From: Cecembia calidifontis
GTDB taxonomy: Bacteria; Bacteroidota; Bacteroidia; Cytophagales; Cyclobacteriaceae
Assembly (NCBI RefSeq): GCF_004216715.1
Contig: NZ_SGXG01000001.1
Coordinates: 2,836,501-2,900,500, forward strand
Direction: 5' to 3'
Length of the DNA stretch: 64,000 nucleotides
Shown here in pieces: positions 9,481-19,316 of this stretch (positions are counted from its first letter, which is position 1; each line of letters starts with the position of its first letter). The position numbers were made by a program, and so were the translations under genes. The notes beneath the pieces are model-generated. The model was given only the letters and a program-made list of their open reading frames with translations, searched no databases and was not told the origin of the DNA.

Positions 9481-9927
9481 CTATAGGACTTCCTCTCCTA
9501 TATCTTCATTCCATTCATTGGGATTCTTTTGGATGAAGTCACGCATCAATTCAATACATTCCTGATTATTGAGAACAATGACTTCTACGCCATGTTGCTT
9601 TAGGAGAGCTTCTGAACCGAGAAAAGTTTTATTTTCTCCAATGACTACTTTGGGAATGCCGTACAAAAGAATAGCCCCTGTACACATAGGGCATGGAGAC
9701 AAGGTGGTGTATATGACCGATTGTTTGTAGATAGCTGCCTCCTGCCTCCCGGCACTTTCTAGAGCATCCATTTCACCATGAAGGATAACACTGTCACGTT
9801 GGATTCTACGGTTGTGTCCTTTTCCGATGATTTGCCCATTGTGCACCAACACACTCCCAATGGGAATACCACCTTCCTGAAAACTTTTTTTGGCTTGGGT
9901 AAGTGCTTCTTCAAAGAATTGGTCCAT
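9481..9927 (-). CDS. Zinc cytosine deaminase of the fungal (FCY1) type
   Basis: A 148-aa cytosolic CDA-superfamily deaminase. The zinc and catalytic residues are H50 and E52 (HGEMDAL) and C79 and C82 (SPCPMCTGAI). The whole length resembles yeast cytosine deaminase Fcy1: the GGIPIGSVLV start, GHNRR.QRDS, LHGE, YTTLSPCPMCTGAI, YGIP.VVIGENKTF, and the C-terminal W139...EDIGE that closes the pyrimidine pocket. TadA and guanine deaminases lack this tail. The expected reaction is cytosine to uracil. It converges on the sugar dehydrogenase with only 8 bp between stop codons and is 41 bp upstream in coordinate of another minus-strand gene. Confidence 0.85.
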   Translation of the reverse strand: MDQFFEEALTQAKKSFQEGGIPIGSVLVHNGQIIGKGHNRRIQRDSVILHGEMDALESAGRQEAAIYKQSVIYTTLSPCPMCTGAILLYGIPKVVIGENKTFLGSEALLKQHGVEVIVLNNQECIELMRDFIQKNPNEWNEDIGEEVL

Positions 9928-9968
9928 ATCTAATAGATTTTAAGGGTTTCTTTTAAAAAATCCATAAT

Positions 9969-10301
9969 TTAAAATTTCATCACTTTAGCCTTTTCAAGCA
10001 ATTTTTTAGCTTCTCGCCAAGAAGGAAGCACCTCAGCATCGATGGTGATGGTCCTTATTTCTCTGGCGATCTCCCTTGATTTTTTCATGGCTTCCAAATG
10101 TGCACCGCTGTTTGAAAATGCTTTTAATTCCTCTTCGGAATGCCAAAGGGTCATGGTATAATGTTTGGTCCAAACTCCTCTTTTTTTAAAATCTTTATAA
10201 TTGGTAGTCTTAAGTTGTTTTATGATATCATAGGCCTTTGCGGACAAAGCGAAAAATTGGAAAGGACCTTTCAATTGAATTGATGTGATGGTTGCTTTCA
10301 T
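9969..10301 (-). CDS. Small dimeric alpha/beta-barrel (DUF3291/spheroidene monooxygenase-like) protein
   Basis: A 110-aa protein, no signal peptide. It contains FKKRGVWTKHYTMTLWHSEE and the ELKAFSNSGAHLEAMKKS helix, a pattern seen in ferredoxin-like dimeric alpha/beta barrels such as DUF3291 or CrtA-like proteins, which often bind heme. Function is unknown. It is 41 bp upstream of the cytosine deaminase on the same strand and may be its operon partner. Confidence 0.6.
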   Translation of the reverse strand: MKATITSIQLKGPFQFFALSAKAYDIIKQLKTTNYKDFKKRGVWTKHYTMTLWHSEEELKAFSNSGAHLEAMKKSREIAREIRTITIDAEVLPSWREAKKLLEKAKVMKF

Positions 10302-10430
10302 ATAGGTCAGTATTTAAGTGGGAGCCCTTATGAATTTACCGAAAAATGCCAAGGAATCCAATAGTTGCCCTATCAGTTTGAATTTCCCTCCATTCTTTTG
10401 TAGTTTTCAAAATGTCAAATCTCCCACCTT

Positions 10431-10719
10431 ATGAAGAAACTGATTGCGCTATTTTCAATCCTGTTTGGCTTTGAATCCTATTCCCAACAGACGGCGAATT
10501 ATGATGAAAATCTGATTTCTGAAGATTGGAAAAAGTTCCTGGATTTTACCGACCTTCAATTTGGAAAACCCCTAAGGCATGACAGCAAATGATTATGTTT
10601 TTTTGCGGGTTGAAAAAGTCAATTCACATATTGATGTGAGAGAGTAGCTGTCCGGACTTCCTAAATTCGCGGTTAAGGAAAGTGAAAAACTCAGTGTCTT
10701 ACCGCCTTTGTGGCAATGA
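10431..10719 (+). pseudogene. Broken gene for a small secreted protein
   Basis: ATG at 10431 opens a signal-peptide-like start (MKKLIALFSILFGFESYSQQ) and continues for 53 residues to a TGA at 10590-10592. Protein-like sequence goes on in a shifted frame (NDYVFLRVEKVNSHIDVRE) to a TAG near 10645, then in the same frame LPKFAVKESEKLSVLPPLWQ to a TGA at 10717-10719. One frameshift and one nonsense mutation would explain the pattern. The family is not recognised. The remnant ends 9 bp before the aminotransferase start. Confidence 0.5.
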
Positions 10720-10728
10720 AAACTTAAA

Positions 10729-11901
10729 ATGGCAAATATCTTGAAAAACCAAAAACATCTTTTCCAACTTCCGGAAGATATCCATTATCTCAACGGGGCA
10801 TATATGTCTCCTTTGCTTCGCTCTGTGGAAGAAATCGGTATTCAGGCGCTTATACAGAAGAGAAACCCAACTTCTATTCAACCAAAGGATTTTTTTGAGA
10901 CAGGGGAAAAAATAAAAGCCAATTTTGCAAGATTGGTGAATTGCCCAGCCCAACAGGTGGCTATCATTCCGGCAGCCTCTTATGGACTTACCACCGCCGT
11001 CACTAATTTACCGCTGGATAATGGCAACACCGCAATTGTTGTATCTGATGAGTTCCCGAGTGGTTATTATGCCATAGAAAAATGGTGCAGAGATCATGGG
11101 AAGCAATTAAAAACCATTCCCGCACAGGAGTTCAAGCAAGGAAGAGGGGAGATTTGGAACCAAAGGATATTGGAAGCCATCAATCAGGATACGGCAGTCG
11201 TGCTCATGTCCACCATTCACTGGGCAGATGGAACGCAATTTGATCTGAAGGCCATTGGTCAAAAATGTAAGGAGAACAACGCCTTTTTTATCCTGGATGG
11301 AACCCAGTCGGTAGGGGCACTTCCTATAGATGTGAAGGAAATCCAAGCGGATGCTTTGGTCTGTGCAGGTTACAAATGGCTCATGGGGCCCTATGCCATT
11401 GGAGCAGCTTATTTTTCTGAATATTTCAATAACGGTATACCCTTGGAAGAAACTTGGGTCAATCGGAGTAATGCACAGCAATTCTCAAATCTCACCCAAT
11501 ATGTAGAAGAGTATTCTCCAGGAGCGGGGAGGTTCAATGTAGGTGAATACGGCAATTTCATTCTTCTCCCTATGTTTCATGCTGCACTCGGGCAAATACT
11601 AGATTGGGGAGTAGCCAATATTCAAACCTACTGCGATGAGATCTCCCGGCCTTTGGTGGAATATTGCAGGAAAAATGGCTTCTGGCTGGAAGAGGATGCC
11701 TATAGAGCCAAACATTTATTTGGGATTGTTCTTCCGGATGGATTGAATAATAGTGAGATCATTCAGCGATTGCAGGAAAATAAGGTTTTTGTTTCGATCA
11801 GGGGTAAAGCCATTCGTATTTCTTTACACTTATACAACACCGATGCAGATATCAAAACTTTAATTGGAGTGCTGGATGGGATTTTGGCTGAGAAAGCCTA
11901 A
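10729..11901 (+). CDS. Aminotransferase class V family PLP enzyme
   Basis: A 390-aa cytosolic protein of fold-type I. PLP contacts are readable: D190 and Q193 in FILDGTQSVGALPIDV, H164 in STIHWADGT, and the Schiff-base K216 in CAGYKWLMGP. The C-terminal domain carries the substrate-side GAGRFNVGEY block. The family covers cysteine desulfurases, kynureninases and isopenicillin-N epimerase-like proteins. The lack of an obvious catalytic Cys loop argues against a classical NifS/IscS desulfurase. It is probably monocistronic. The upstream neighbour is a decayed gene and the downstream one a decayed hydrolase. Confidence 0.82.
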   Translation: MANILKNQKHLFQLPEDIHYLNGAYMSPLLRSVEEIGIQALIQKRNPTSIQPKDFFETGEKIKANFARLVNCPAQQVAIIPAASYGLTTAVTNLPLDNGNTAIVVSDEFPSGYYAIEKWCRDHGKQLKTIPAQEFKQGRGEIWNQRILEAINQDTAVVLMSTIHWADGTQFDLKAIGQKCKENNAFFILDGTQSVGALPIDVKEIQADALVCAGYKWLMGPYAIGAAYFSEYFNNGIPLEETWVNRSNAQQFSNLTQYVEEYSPGAGRFNVGEYGNFILLPMFHAALGQILDWGVANIQTYCDEISRPLVEYCRKNGFWLEEDAYRAKHLFGIVLPDGLNNSEIIQRLQENKVFVSIRGKAIRISLHLYNTDADIKTLIGVLDGILAEKA

Positions 11902-11953
11902 ATTAATTCCCATTCTGGGGGCTAAAAGAAGAGATTTTATCAAGCAATCCTAA

Positions 11954-12231
11954 TTGGAGGGCATGGGTATGTTTAATCCTGATTGGATGACTTATATCTC
12001 CTTGCTCCCAAGAGAATTGGACTTTCCGGAAATTTTGGCCTTGAGGCACCCAAACCCACCACGGTGTTGAATGACATATAGGACAACTTATTTACTTTGG
12101 AAGAGATGAAGAAGGCAGACCGGATTTTAGTTGATGTTTTCAAAATGCAAAATCTTTTTCCGCTTATCCCGGTAATGACCGAGCTTTTCAAAACTGATTT
12201 TTTTATTGATTTGAATTTTGTAGCTTTTTGA
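11954..12231 (+). pseudogene. C-terminal remnant of an acetyl-xylan-esterase-like alpha/beta hydrolase
   Basis: One frame gives GMGMFNPDWMTYISLLPREL then DFPEILALR. After a frame change near 12045, APKPTTVLND follows, then a TAG, then DNLFTLEEMKKADRILVDVF. Together these resemble the tail of Bacteroidota dienelactone-hydrolase/acetyl-xylan-esterase proteins, with the Asp-bearing loop before the LFTLEEM helix. The N-terminal half, with the nucleophilic Ser, is absent. A frameshift and a stop codon show this is a relic. It overlaps the apparent leader of the downstream peptidase gene. Confidence 0.62.
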
Positions 12232-12254
12232 TCCTATTTAAAAATTCCCCCAGT

Positions 12255-15011
12255 ATGAAAAAGCACCTTTACTTATTGGCGATCGCGGTCATTTTTTTCC
12301 AGTTGTCCGCACTATCGCAAACCCTTGATGAGAATTATATCCAAAAAATCAAGGAGTTTACCACAGATGAAAGATTTCTGCCCAAAAACCTCTTGGACGT
12401 GGTGGACCATCCGAGCATTCCCAATCCATTGAAGCATTTTGGTCATATCATAGGAGCTGAGGGACAGATTCACCGTTCTGAAGAAATCTTCAATTATTAT
12501 AAAAAACTTGCAGAAACATCGCCAATGGTTAAAATGCAGCAAATGGGTGTTTCGGAAGAGGGTAGACCATTCTTTATCGTCATCATTGCCGATGAAGCTA
12601 CCATTTCTAAATTGGATCATTATAAAAACCAAACGGCTCTGTTAGCAGATCCAAGAAAAACCACCCCGGAGCAGGCGGAGAAAATTGTTATGGATAGCAA
12701 ACCCATCTATTATGTATCTGGCGGGATGCATGCCACTGAAATGGGTTCTCCCGAAATGCTGATGGAACTTGCTTACAGATTGGTGACTTCTCCTGCCCAA
12801 GAAATCAAGAAAATCAGAGAAAATGTCATAACCGTGATCAATCCCATTATGGAGCCTGATGGATGGGACAAGCAGGTGGATTGGTATTACCGATACACGA
12901 AAGGAAGAGAGAATTTTGATGATGGATTTCCGAGAAGTGCGCCTTACTGGGGTAAATATGTATTCCATGACAACAATAGGGACGGCTTACAGATCTCTCA
13001 GGAAATTACAAAGTCTATTTTCAAAGCTTTTTTTGAGTTTCATCCCACCGTCATGCTGGATCTTCATGAGTCTGTACCTTTGTTGTACATTTCTACAGGT
13101 ACAGGGCCATATAATGATTACGTAGATCCTATTACCCAAAGTGAATGGCAGGTAATGGGTAACCATGATGTGGCAGCTGTGGCGGCTCAGGGAATGCCGG
13201 GGGCATTTACCTGGGCATTTTATGATGGGTGGTGGCCAGGCTATGGCATTTGGGTGGCCAATAACCACAATTCCAACGGACGTTTTTACGAGACTTATGG
13301 CAATGCAGGGGCAGACACCTATTTGAGAGACATCTCTACTGCTCGTTTTGCGGGAGATTTGGCCACATCCAAAGAGTGGTATAGGCCTGATCCAGCCACA
13401 CCTCAGGTATATTGGTCTTACAGAAATAACATCAATTACACTCAGGTTGGAGTGATTGCTTCTTTATCTTACGCAGCAGACAATGCCCAACTTTTGCTGA
13501 GCAATTTTTATAAAAAGGCCTGGAACAGTTTGGAAAAGGGCAAAAAAGAAGGGCCAAAAGCCTTCACTATTTCAAAATCACAAAAAGATCCTGCTATGGC
13601 CGCTTACCTGGCCAATCAGCTCTTGGCACAGGGGATAGAGGTTCATGAAAATGAGACCCATTATATAGCACTAACCGAGCAGCCTTATCGCAACCTGTTG
13701 GTGTCTTTGATGACGCCTACTGCCTATCCAAAGGACGCCAAATTTCCACCCTATGATGCTATCGCTTGGACCTTGCCTAACTTATACGGTGTGGAGGTGA
13801 AAGCGAAAGATAGCATCGATTTTAATCTTTCAGCTTTAAAAGCTGTTAGATCTCCCGTAAAGTATGAGGGAAAAGTTGATGGTCAGGGCAATACTTTCGT
13901 CTTGACGTACAAAGCCCAAAACACCGTGCTCCCCGCTTTGTATGCCATCAGGTCTCAAAACAGAAATGCTGAATTGAGCATACTTCCAAAATCAGTTGTT
14001 GCAGATGGAGATACCTTGCCAGCCGGTTCAATTTTGATTAAAAAAATCAATACCAACCAAGCTGTCAAAATTGCATCTGACTTTGGTTTGGATCTGAAGG
14101 CTGGAGGAACCGGAATTTCAACGGCTGACCAAAAGCAGGTTCAACTTCCCCGTGTTGCCATTTACAATTCATGGTACAATACCCAAGATGAAGGTTGGTC
14201 AAGGTATACCTTTGAGGAAAGGGGGATTCCATACACTTCCATTGACAAGGAGGATTTGAAGGCAGGTAACCTGAAATCAAAATTTGATGTGATTTTATTG
14301 CCGAGGGTAAGGGGTAATGCTAAAAATTTCATCCATGGCATTGATAAAAAATTTGGCCCCATGCCTTATACCAAGACGGTACAATTTCCTTCACATGGTT
14401 TCCCTGCTTCCACAAATGATATGACTGGCGGTCCGGGTTTTGTGGGTTTGGAAAACCTAAGGAAATTTGTAGAAGAAGGAGGTTTGCTCATCACTTTGGA
14501 CAATACCAGCAGCATTATTGCTGAGCTTGGTATTGCATCAGAACTTAGCCCTGTCTCCTCAGGAAGCCTGTTCCATCCAGGTTCGATCGTTATGGCAAAA
14601 GCCAGAAAAACAGACTCTCCCATACTGTACGGATATCCTGAGACTTTCAATCTTTTTAGGGGCAATGGACCTTTGCTTCAGACTGATAAATATAACCGAG
14701 ACATGATGTTGGTTCAATATGGGTTTCAGCCTTTGAAAGATGAGATCCCCTATGAGGGACCTGTAATGGGAATGAAGGAAAGAAGACAAAGCTCAAAAGT
14801 TGATAAAAAAGAAGAGAAAAACCCTCCTTATGTTGTTTCCGGTATGGTCAGAAATGAACAGGAAATAATAGGGCATGGAGCCATTTTTAATATGCCAGTA
14901 GGTCGCGGCCATGTATTGGCCTTTACCTTCGATCCATTACACAGGTATTTGAATCACCATGATGCCCCTTTGGTATGGAATGCCCTGATCAACTGGGATA
15001 AGTTAAAGTAA
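12255..15011 (+). CDS. Secreted M14-family zinc carboxypeptidase
   Basis: A 918-aa protein. An in-frame TTG at 12228 would add nine residues, but ATG 12255 begins a clean signal peptide (MKKHLYLLAIAVIFFQ, ending ALSQ), so it is preferred. The M14 zinc site is H159 and E162 (GGMHATEMGSPEM) and H271 (MLDLHESVPLLY). A catalytic Glu is expected later in the domain (about residues 320-400). The C-terminal 300 residues resemble the class I glutamine-amidotransferase-like module found in many large Bacteroidota M14 proteins. The product would trim C-terminal amino acids from peptides in the periplasm. It is followed by its own terminator. Confidence 0.85.
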   Translation: MKKHLYLLAIAVIFFQLSALSQTLDENYIQKIKEFTTDERFLPKNLLDVVDHPSIPNPLKHFGHIIGAEGQIHRSEEIFNYYKKLAETSPMVKMQQMGVSEEGRPFFIVIIADEATISKLDHYKNQTALLADPRKTTPEQAEKIVMDSKPIYYVSGGMHATEMGSPEMLMELAYRLVTSPAQEIKKIRENVITVINPIMEPDGWDKQVDWYYRYTKGRENFDDGFPRSAPYWGKYVFHDNNRDGLQISQEITKSIFKAFFEFHPTVMLDLHESVPLLYISTGTGPYNDYVDPITQSEWQVMGNHDVAAVAAQGMPGAFTWAFYDGWWPGYGIWVANNHNSNGRFYETYGNAGADTYLRDISTARFAGDLATSKEWYRPDPATPQVYWSYRNNINYTQVGVIASLSYAADNAQLLLSNFYKKAWNSLEKGKKEGPKAFTISKSQKDPAMAAYLANQLLAQGIEVHENETHYIALTEQPYRNLLVSLMTPTAYPKDAKFPPYDAIAWTLPNLYGVEVKAKDSIDFNLSALKAVRSPVKYEGKVDGQGNTFVLTYKAQNTVLPALYAIRSQNRNAELSILPKSVVADGDTLPAGSILIKKINTNQAVKIASDFGLDLKAGGTGISTADQKQVQLPRVAIYNSWYNTQDEGWSRYTFEERGIPYTSIDKEDLKAGNLKSKFDVILLPRVRGNAKNFIHGIDKKFGPMPYTKTVQFPSHGFPASTNDMTGGPGFVGLENLRKFVEEGGLLITLDNTSSIIAELGIASELSPVSSGSLFHPGSIVMAKARKTDSPILYGYPETFNLFRGNGPLLQTDKYNRDMMLVQYGFQPLKDEIPYEGPVMGMKERRQSSKVDKKEEKNPPYVVSGMVRNEQEIIGHGAIFNMPVGRGHVLAFTFDPLHRYLNHHDAPLVWNALINWDKLK

Positions 15012-15024
15012 GTATAATACAAGA

Positions 15025-15064
15025 TTAAAAAGCCAGCATGCAATTCTTAGCCTGCTGGCTTTTG
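15025..15064 (+). terminator. Intrinsic terminator after the M14 peptidase
   Basis: AGCCAGCA (15031-15038) pairs with TGCTGGCT (15053-15060). The hairpin is preceded by an A-run and followed by TTT GTCTTT, 16 bp after the stop codon. Confidence 0.75.
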
Positions 15065-15180
15065 TCTTTAAAAAAGAAGATATTTCTAAATCTCGCATGA
15101 TAGTCTGATATTGAACAGTGGTTGGAAAAGAAATCCACCGGTTCATGATATTCCCATCCTCACTTATTAACAGTCTTGAA

Positions 15181-15987
15181 ATGAAAAGACGTCCCTTTCT
15201 CCAAAAACTTTCCATTATTACCTCAATGTCAACGCTTATGCCTTTTCTGAATTATGGGAAAATGGATTTTCCTGAAAAGATAAAACTGAAATTCGTAGTA
15301 GCTTCTGATGGACATTATGGACAGCCCAATACAGATTATGAAGCAAATCATCGGGACTTGATACAGGCTATTCTTAAGGAAAATGAAGTTGATTTTGTGG
15401 TATTTAATGGAGATTTGATCCACGATGACCCCAAATGGATGTCTGATGTGAAAAAAGTGTATGACAGCATGCAGCTTCCTTATTACCCTGTCAAAGGCAA
15501 TCATGACCGTATTTCAGAGGAATCCTGGAAAAATATTTGGGGTATTCCTGCGGATCACCGATTTGTATGGAAAGAGCATTACGGAATGATAATGGCCAAC
15601 AGTTCCAATGAAGCGGGTGAATATCTTTGTGCAGACTTGGAATTTCTGAAGGATTCTTTTGAGGCGTTCAGGAATTTGCCTTATGTATTTCTTTTCATTC
15701 ATATTTCCCAAAATGATTGGACGCTGCATGGGATTTCCTGTGAACCTGTTTTGGGACTGATCGCGGAATACCCCAACGTGAGGGCCGTTTTCCATGGTCA
15801 TGACCATGATGTTGACGGTATTATGAGAAACCGGAAAAAACCTTATCTATGGTCAGGACATTTTGGTGGCAGTTGGGGGTCTCCCCACCCAGGATTCAGG
15901 GTATGTGAAGTTGGTCAAGATGGCAAAGTGGTCACTTATCTGAAAGCTATAAAAGATGGTATGATCCTAAATGGTCACACTATATAA
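15181..15987 (+). CDS. Tat-exported calcineurin-like metallophosphoesterase
   Basis: The frame is open from 15118, but the ATG at 15181 starts with MKRRPFLQKLSIITSMSTL, a twin-arginine signal (RRxFLxK), so a 268-aa product is preferred. The five metallophosphoesterase motifs follow in order: ASDGHYG, FNGDLIHD, KGNHDR, FIHISQND and FHGHDHD. The enzyme would hydrolyse phosphoesters with two metals, and Tat export suggests folding with metal before transport. It stands between a terminator and the SASA gene. Its substrate is not evident. Confidence 0.85.
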   Translation: MKRRPFLQKLSIITSMSTLMPFLNYGKMDFPEKIKLKFVVASDGHYGQPNTDYEANHRDLIQAILKENEVDFVVFNGDLIHDDPKWMSDVKKVYDSMQLPYYPVKGNHDRISEESWKNIWGIPADHRFVWKEHYGMIMANSSNEAGEYLCADLEFLKDSFEAFRNLPYVFLFIHISQNDWTLHGISCEPVLGLIAEYPNVRAVFHGHDHDVDGIMRNRKKPYLWSGHFGGSWGSPHPGFRVCEVGQDGKVVTYLKAIKDGMILNGHTI

Positions 15988-16053
15988 CCGGTCTATTGAC
16001 AAAAAAAGAGTCCTTAAATAAATTCGTGATGCTATTATAAAACCACCATCCTT

Positions 16054-17964
16054 ATGAAGAAAATTTTCTCTTATATTCTGTTTCTATTGGTTGTTGTAGT
16101 TCAGTTTAGCTGCAATGAGGACAGTACCCTAGCGGAAGTAACCCTACCCAAGTTTTTTGGAGACAATATGGTGTTCCAAAGGAATCAACCCATTCGTGTA
16201 TGGGGGATTGGAACTCCAGGTCAAAAGGTTAAGGCCATTTTCAATGGGGTAGAAAAGCAGACTAAAATTGATAAAGAGGGCAATTGGTTATTGGAATTTG
16301 ATCCATTACCAGCTTCTGGTCCGTATGAGTTGGAAGTGAATGAAAAGAAATTTTATGATGTGCAGGTGGGTGATGTTTGGGTAGCAGGTGGCCAATCAAA
16401 TATGGAATGGGTGATGAGTGCCCAAGTGGAAGGCTTGCAGCAGGAGTTAGCTGATGCAGATTATCCCTTGATCCGGTTTTTCAAGATTCCGCATGACTAT
16501 GATGCAAAGGAAAAATTTGATGTTAGGGGAGGAGAGTGGAGAAAGGCCAATGCTGACAACATTTTGAATTTTTCAGCAGTTGCTTGGTTTTTTGCCAAGC
16601 AAAACCATCTGGAAAAGGGCGTTCCAGTTGGAATCATAGAAAGCAATTGGGGAGGTACTCCTGCAGAGGGATGGACTGAAGCAAGCAAACTGCTTGGGCT
16701 TGATTTTTACAAAGAGAAAGCCAAGGATGTTTTAGACAGACAGGATTATTGGATCCAGGAAGTGGTTGATAATAAAGTCAGAGAACTAACGAGGAACGAT
16801 CTGGTATTAGCTCCTCAAAATGGGGAAATCCAGGGAGTGGGCAATTTAGATTTTGATGATAGCCAATGGCAAACTGTTAACCTTCCGGAAGACAATCCTT
16901 TTAAGGACATTGCCTGGTTCAGAAAGAAGTTTGTCCTAAACGACACAGATAGGTATTTTATGCTTAACCTGGGCGATATCCAGCAGATGGCCTATGTTTA
17001 TCTAAACGGGGGAAGGCTTTTTTATAAAGATTGGGGACAAGAGGTAAAGGAATTTCCAGTGCCTGCAAGTATGTTGAACAAAGGGGAAAACATTCTGGCG
17101 GTACGGGTCATCAATACTTGGAACAATGCTCCGATTTTAGGTAAAAAGGATCAGCTTTATCTCAAGTCAGGCAATAAAAAGATTTCTCTTGAAGGAGAAT
17201 GGAAGTACAACAATCGGGTAGAAGAGGAACTTCCAATTGTGGAATGGTACAATTGGTTGCCTGGCATGATGTTCAATGCCATGATTGCCCCGATCGTAAA
17301 ATACCCTATCAAAGGCGTAATTTGGTATCAGGGAGAAAGCAATGCAGGAGACCATCAGCATTATAGGGAGTTATTTGGAACAATGATTCAAAATTGGCGG
17401 GAGCGATGGGGGATTGGAGATTTTCCTTTTCTATACGTACAGCTTGCCAATTTTATGGAAAGGAGGGAAGTACAACCAGAATCTAATTGGGCTTATCTTA
17501 GGGAAGCACAGACCCAGATCCTATCTCTACCCAATACGGGAATGGCTGTTGCCATTGACATAGGTGATGCAAATGATATCCACCCAAGAAATAAAAGGGA
17601 TGTGGGGCATCGGCTATGGAAAGCAGCTCAAAAAATAGCTTATGGTGATGAAGTACTATATTCTGGGCCTGTATTCAAAGAATTTAAGAAGGAAGGCCAA
17701 AATATAAACCTTGTTTTTGATTTTGTAGGAGATGGTCTGAAATTGTCTTATGGAGGTGAAGTAAAGGGATTTATCATTTCCGATCAGGAAGGAAATTTTT
17801 ATCCGGCCAAAGCGATGGTCATCAATTCAAAGGAGGTACAGGTGTTTCATCCACTAGTGGAAAATCCAAGAGAAATCCGGTATGCTTGGGCGGATAATCC
17901 TGAGGTTAACTTATACAATTCCGAGAATCTACCAGCGGTTCCTTTCAGGATTAAGCTGGACTAA
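16054..17964 (+). CDS. Sialate O-acetylesterase-type carbohydrate esterase, lipoprotein
   Basis: A 636-aa lipoprotein (VVVVQFSC, Cys20). The SASA (PF03629) signature VAGGQSNMEWVM carries the nucleophilic Ser. The C-terminal DIGDANDIHPRNKRDVGHRL holds the Asp/His partners, and GVIWYQGESNAG is the oxyanion-side block. A galactose-binding-like beta insert (about 265-385) splits the catalytic domain, as in other long family members. Such enzymes remove O-acetyl groups from sialic acids or from xylan-type glycans. Given the hydrolases nearby, de-acetylation of a dietary or algal glycan is a reasonable inference. The 3' end overlaps the convergent gene by 14 bp. Confidence 0.87.
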   Translation: MKKIFSYILFLLVVVVQFSCNEDSTLAEVTLPKFFGDNMVFQRNQPIRVWGIGTPGQKVKAIFNGVEKQTKIDKEGNWLLEFDPLPASGPYELEVNEKKFYDVQVGDVWVAGGQSNMEWVMSAQVEGLQQELADADYPLIRFFKIPHDYDAKEKFDVRGGEWRKANADNILNFSAVAWFFAKQNHLEKGVPVGIIESNWGGTPAEGWTEASKLLGLDFYKEKAKDVLDRQDYWIQEVVDNKVRELTRNDLVLAPQNGEIQGVGNLDFDDSQWQTVNLPEDNPFKDIAWFRKKFVLNDTDRYFMLNLGDIQQMAYVYLNGGRLFYKDWGQEVKEFPVPASMLNKGENILAVRVINTWNNAPILGKKDQLYLKSGNKKISLEGEWKYNNRVEEELPIVEWYNWLPGMMFNAMIAPIVKYPIKGVIWYQGESNAGDHQHYRELFGTMIQNWRERWGIGDFPFLYVQLANFMERREVQPESNWAYLREAQTQILSLPNTGMAVAIDIGDANDIHPRNKRDVGHRLWKAAQKIAYGDEVLYSGPVFKEFKKEGQNINLVFDFVGDGLKLSYGGEVKGFIISDQEGNFYPAKAMVINSKEVQVFHPLVENPREIRYAWADNPEVNLYNSENLPAVPFRIKLD

Positions 17965-19219
17965 ACCTTATACCTTCCTTTTGAATTAATCTGGAATAAA
18001 AATAATTTACCTTTTGGAGGCATTCTGAACTGAATGTCTCCAAAGTTTTTAATGATGCCCTGTCTTTCATCAGTTCCGATTCTTTTTTTAAAAAGTCAGC
18101 CTGCAACAAAAATAAATCTTGGCTTATGGTTTTTTTCCTGTTTTGATAATCGTCACAAACCCAGCGGTGTACGATTTCAGCTTTCCACCACAAGGAATTG
18201 TCAGGTGATGCGCCCGGTTGGGGAAAATTTTTTAGTGTAGTAGTTCCAAGAAAGAAAGGGATAAAAACTGAAAGGCATGGCATGGATGTTCCGGTAAGCC
18301 ATACAGTGGAGGGAATATTATTTCTGATTTCCGCTACCATGCTCCCTGTAGTCGTACTTGGATTGGTGTAGCCTGTGGCATGCATGCAAAGGGAGGCGGT
18401 AGTGGCATTTTTGGGCTCAAAAACCTCCTCATCTTTGTCGTGTGTTTTTAAAATTGCCATGGCTTTTTCTACATTGAATCTGCCATTTTGTGATTCCATC
18501 ATACCAAAGCTGCAGTTTTGTCTTTTCTTTGCTTTTCCGGCCGTGGTATAGAGAAAATCCGAAAAATATCCCTGAAAGGAAAAGGGCTTTGGTTTGGGCA
18601 GGTAATGAAAAGGGAAATTAAGTTTTTCTTCAGCCAAATGGATTTCATCATAATCTGTTCCGATTTGTAGCCCATTTGAAATAGAACCAATGGTTGGAAT
18701 AATTTTCAAAGCCCATGATTTTCCAGCAGTTTCTAAAATATAGGCAGAAGTAGAATCAGCAATGATAAAACTGTTGTGATAAAAAAAATCATTGTTTTTA
18801 TATCCACCACATGCATCCTGACCAAAAGCCTCCAATAATTGGGCTATGCATGCTATGGCTTCTTTGGGATTTTTGGACCTTTCCAATGCCAATCTCAATA
18901 AGTCCATTCCTGTAAGACCAGCATTGTCTTTCTTAATCTTAACCCTTGTAAAGACCGCTTCATTTCCAATGGCCAGTCCAAATTCATTTACTCCCATTTC
19001 TGCTCCCCACATCTGAAAAGGTTTGGAAAGGATAACCTCATAGGTTTCTTTCACTTGAGGGATTCGGATGTAGGTGCATTGTACGAAATCTTATTTAGTT
19101 AGCGTCCTGGGAATATGGAGTATGCCTTGGGCTTCATCCGGTTCCCGGTCGGAATTTTTGGCAAAAATCAAGTTGCCGGATGCTGTAAAATTTGGAAGAG
19201 CTGCAAGGGTATCACACAT
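17951..19219 (-). pseudogene. C69/secernin-type peptidase interrupted by an in-frame stop codon
   Basis: The intact frame runs from ATG 19219 for 42 codons (MCDTLAALPNFTASGNLIFA, then KNSDREPDEAQGI), meets a TAA at 19091-19093, and continues in the same frame with DFVQCTYIRIPQVKETYEV. It reads on without another stop to 17951. The N-terminal Cys2 of the MCDT motif is the nucleophile of C69 dipeptidase/secernin enzymes, and NSDR and WGAEMGVNEFGLAIGNEAVF are family landmarks. A GTG at 19054 could restart a 367-aa product lacking the catalytic Cys. The gene therefore looks inactivated by one nonsense change (about 422 codons when repaired), unless it is read through or the base is an error. Confidence 0.85.
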
Positions 19220-19316
19220 GGGATTGGCGTTCTACTATTGTCCAATTTAAAAATAAATTTCCAGATTCATTTTTCTGCTAATTAGGTTCAGTTCTTTCTC
19301 TGCTCGTATAAAGTTC

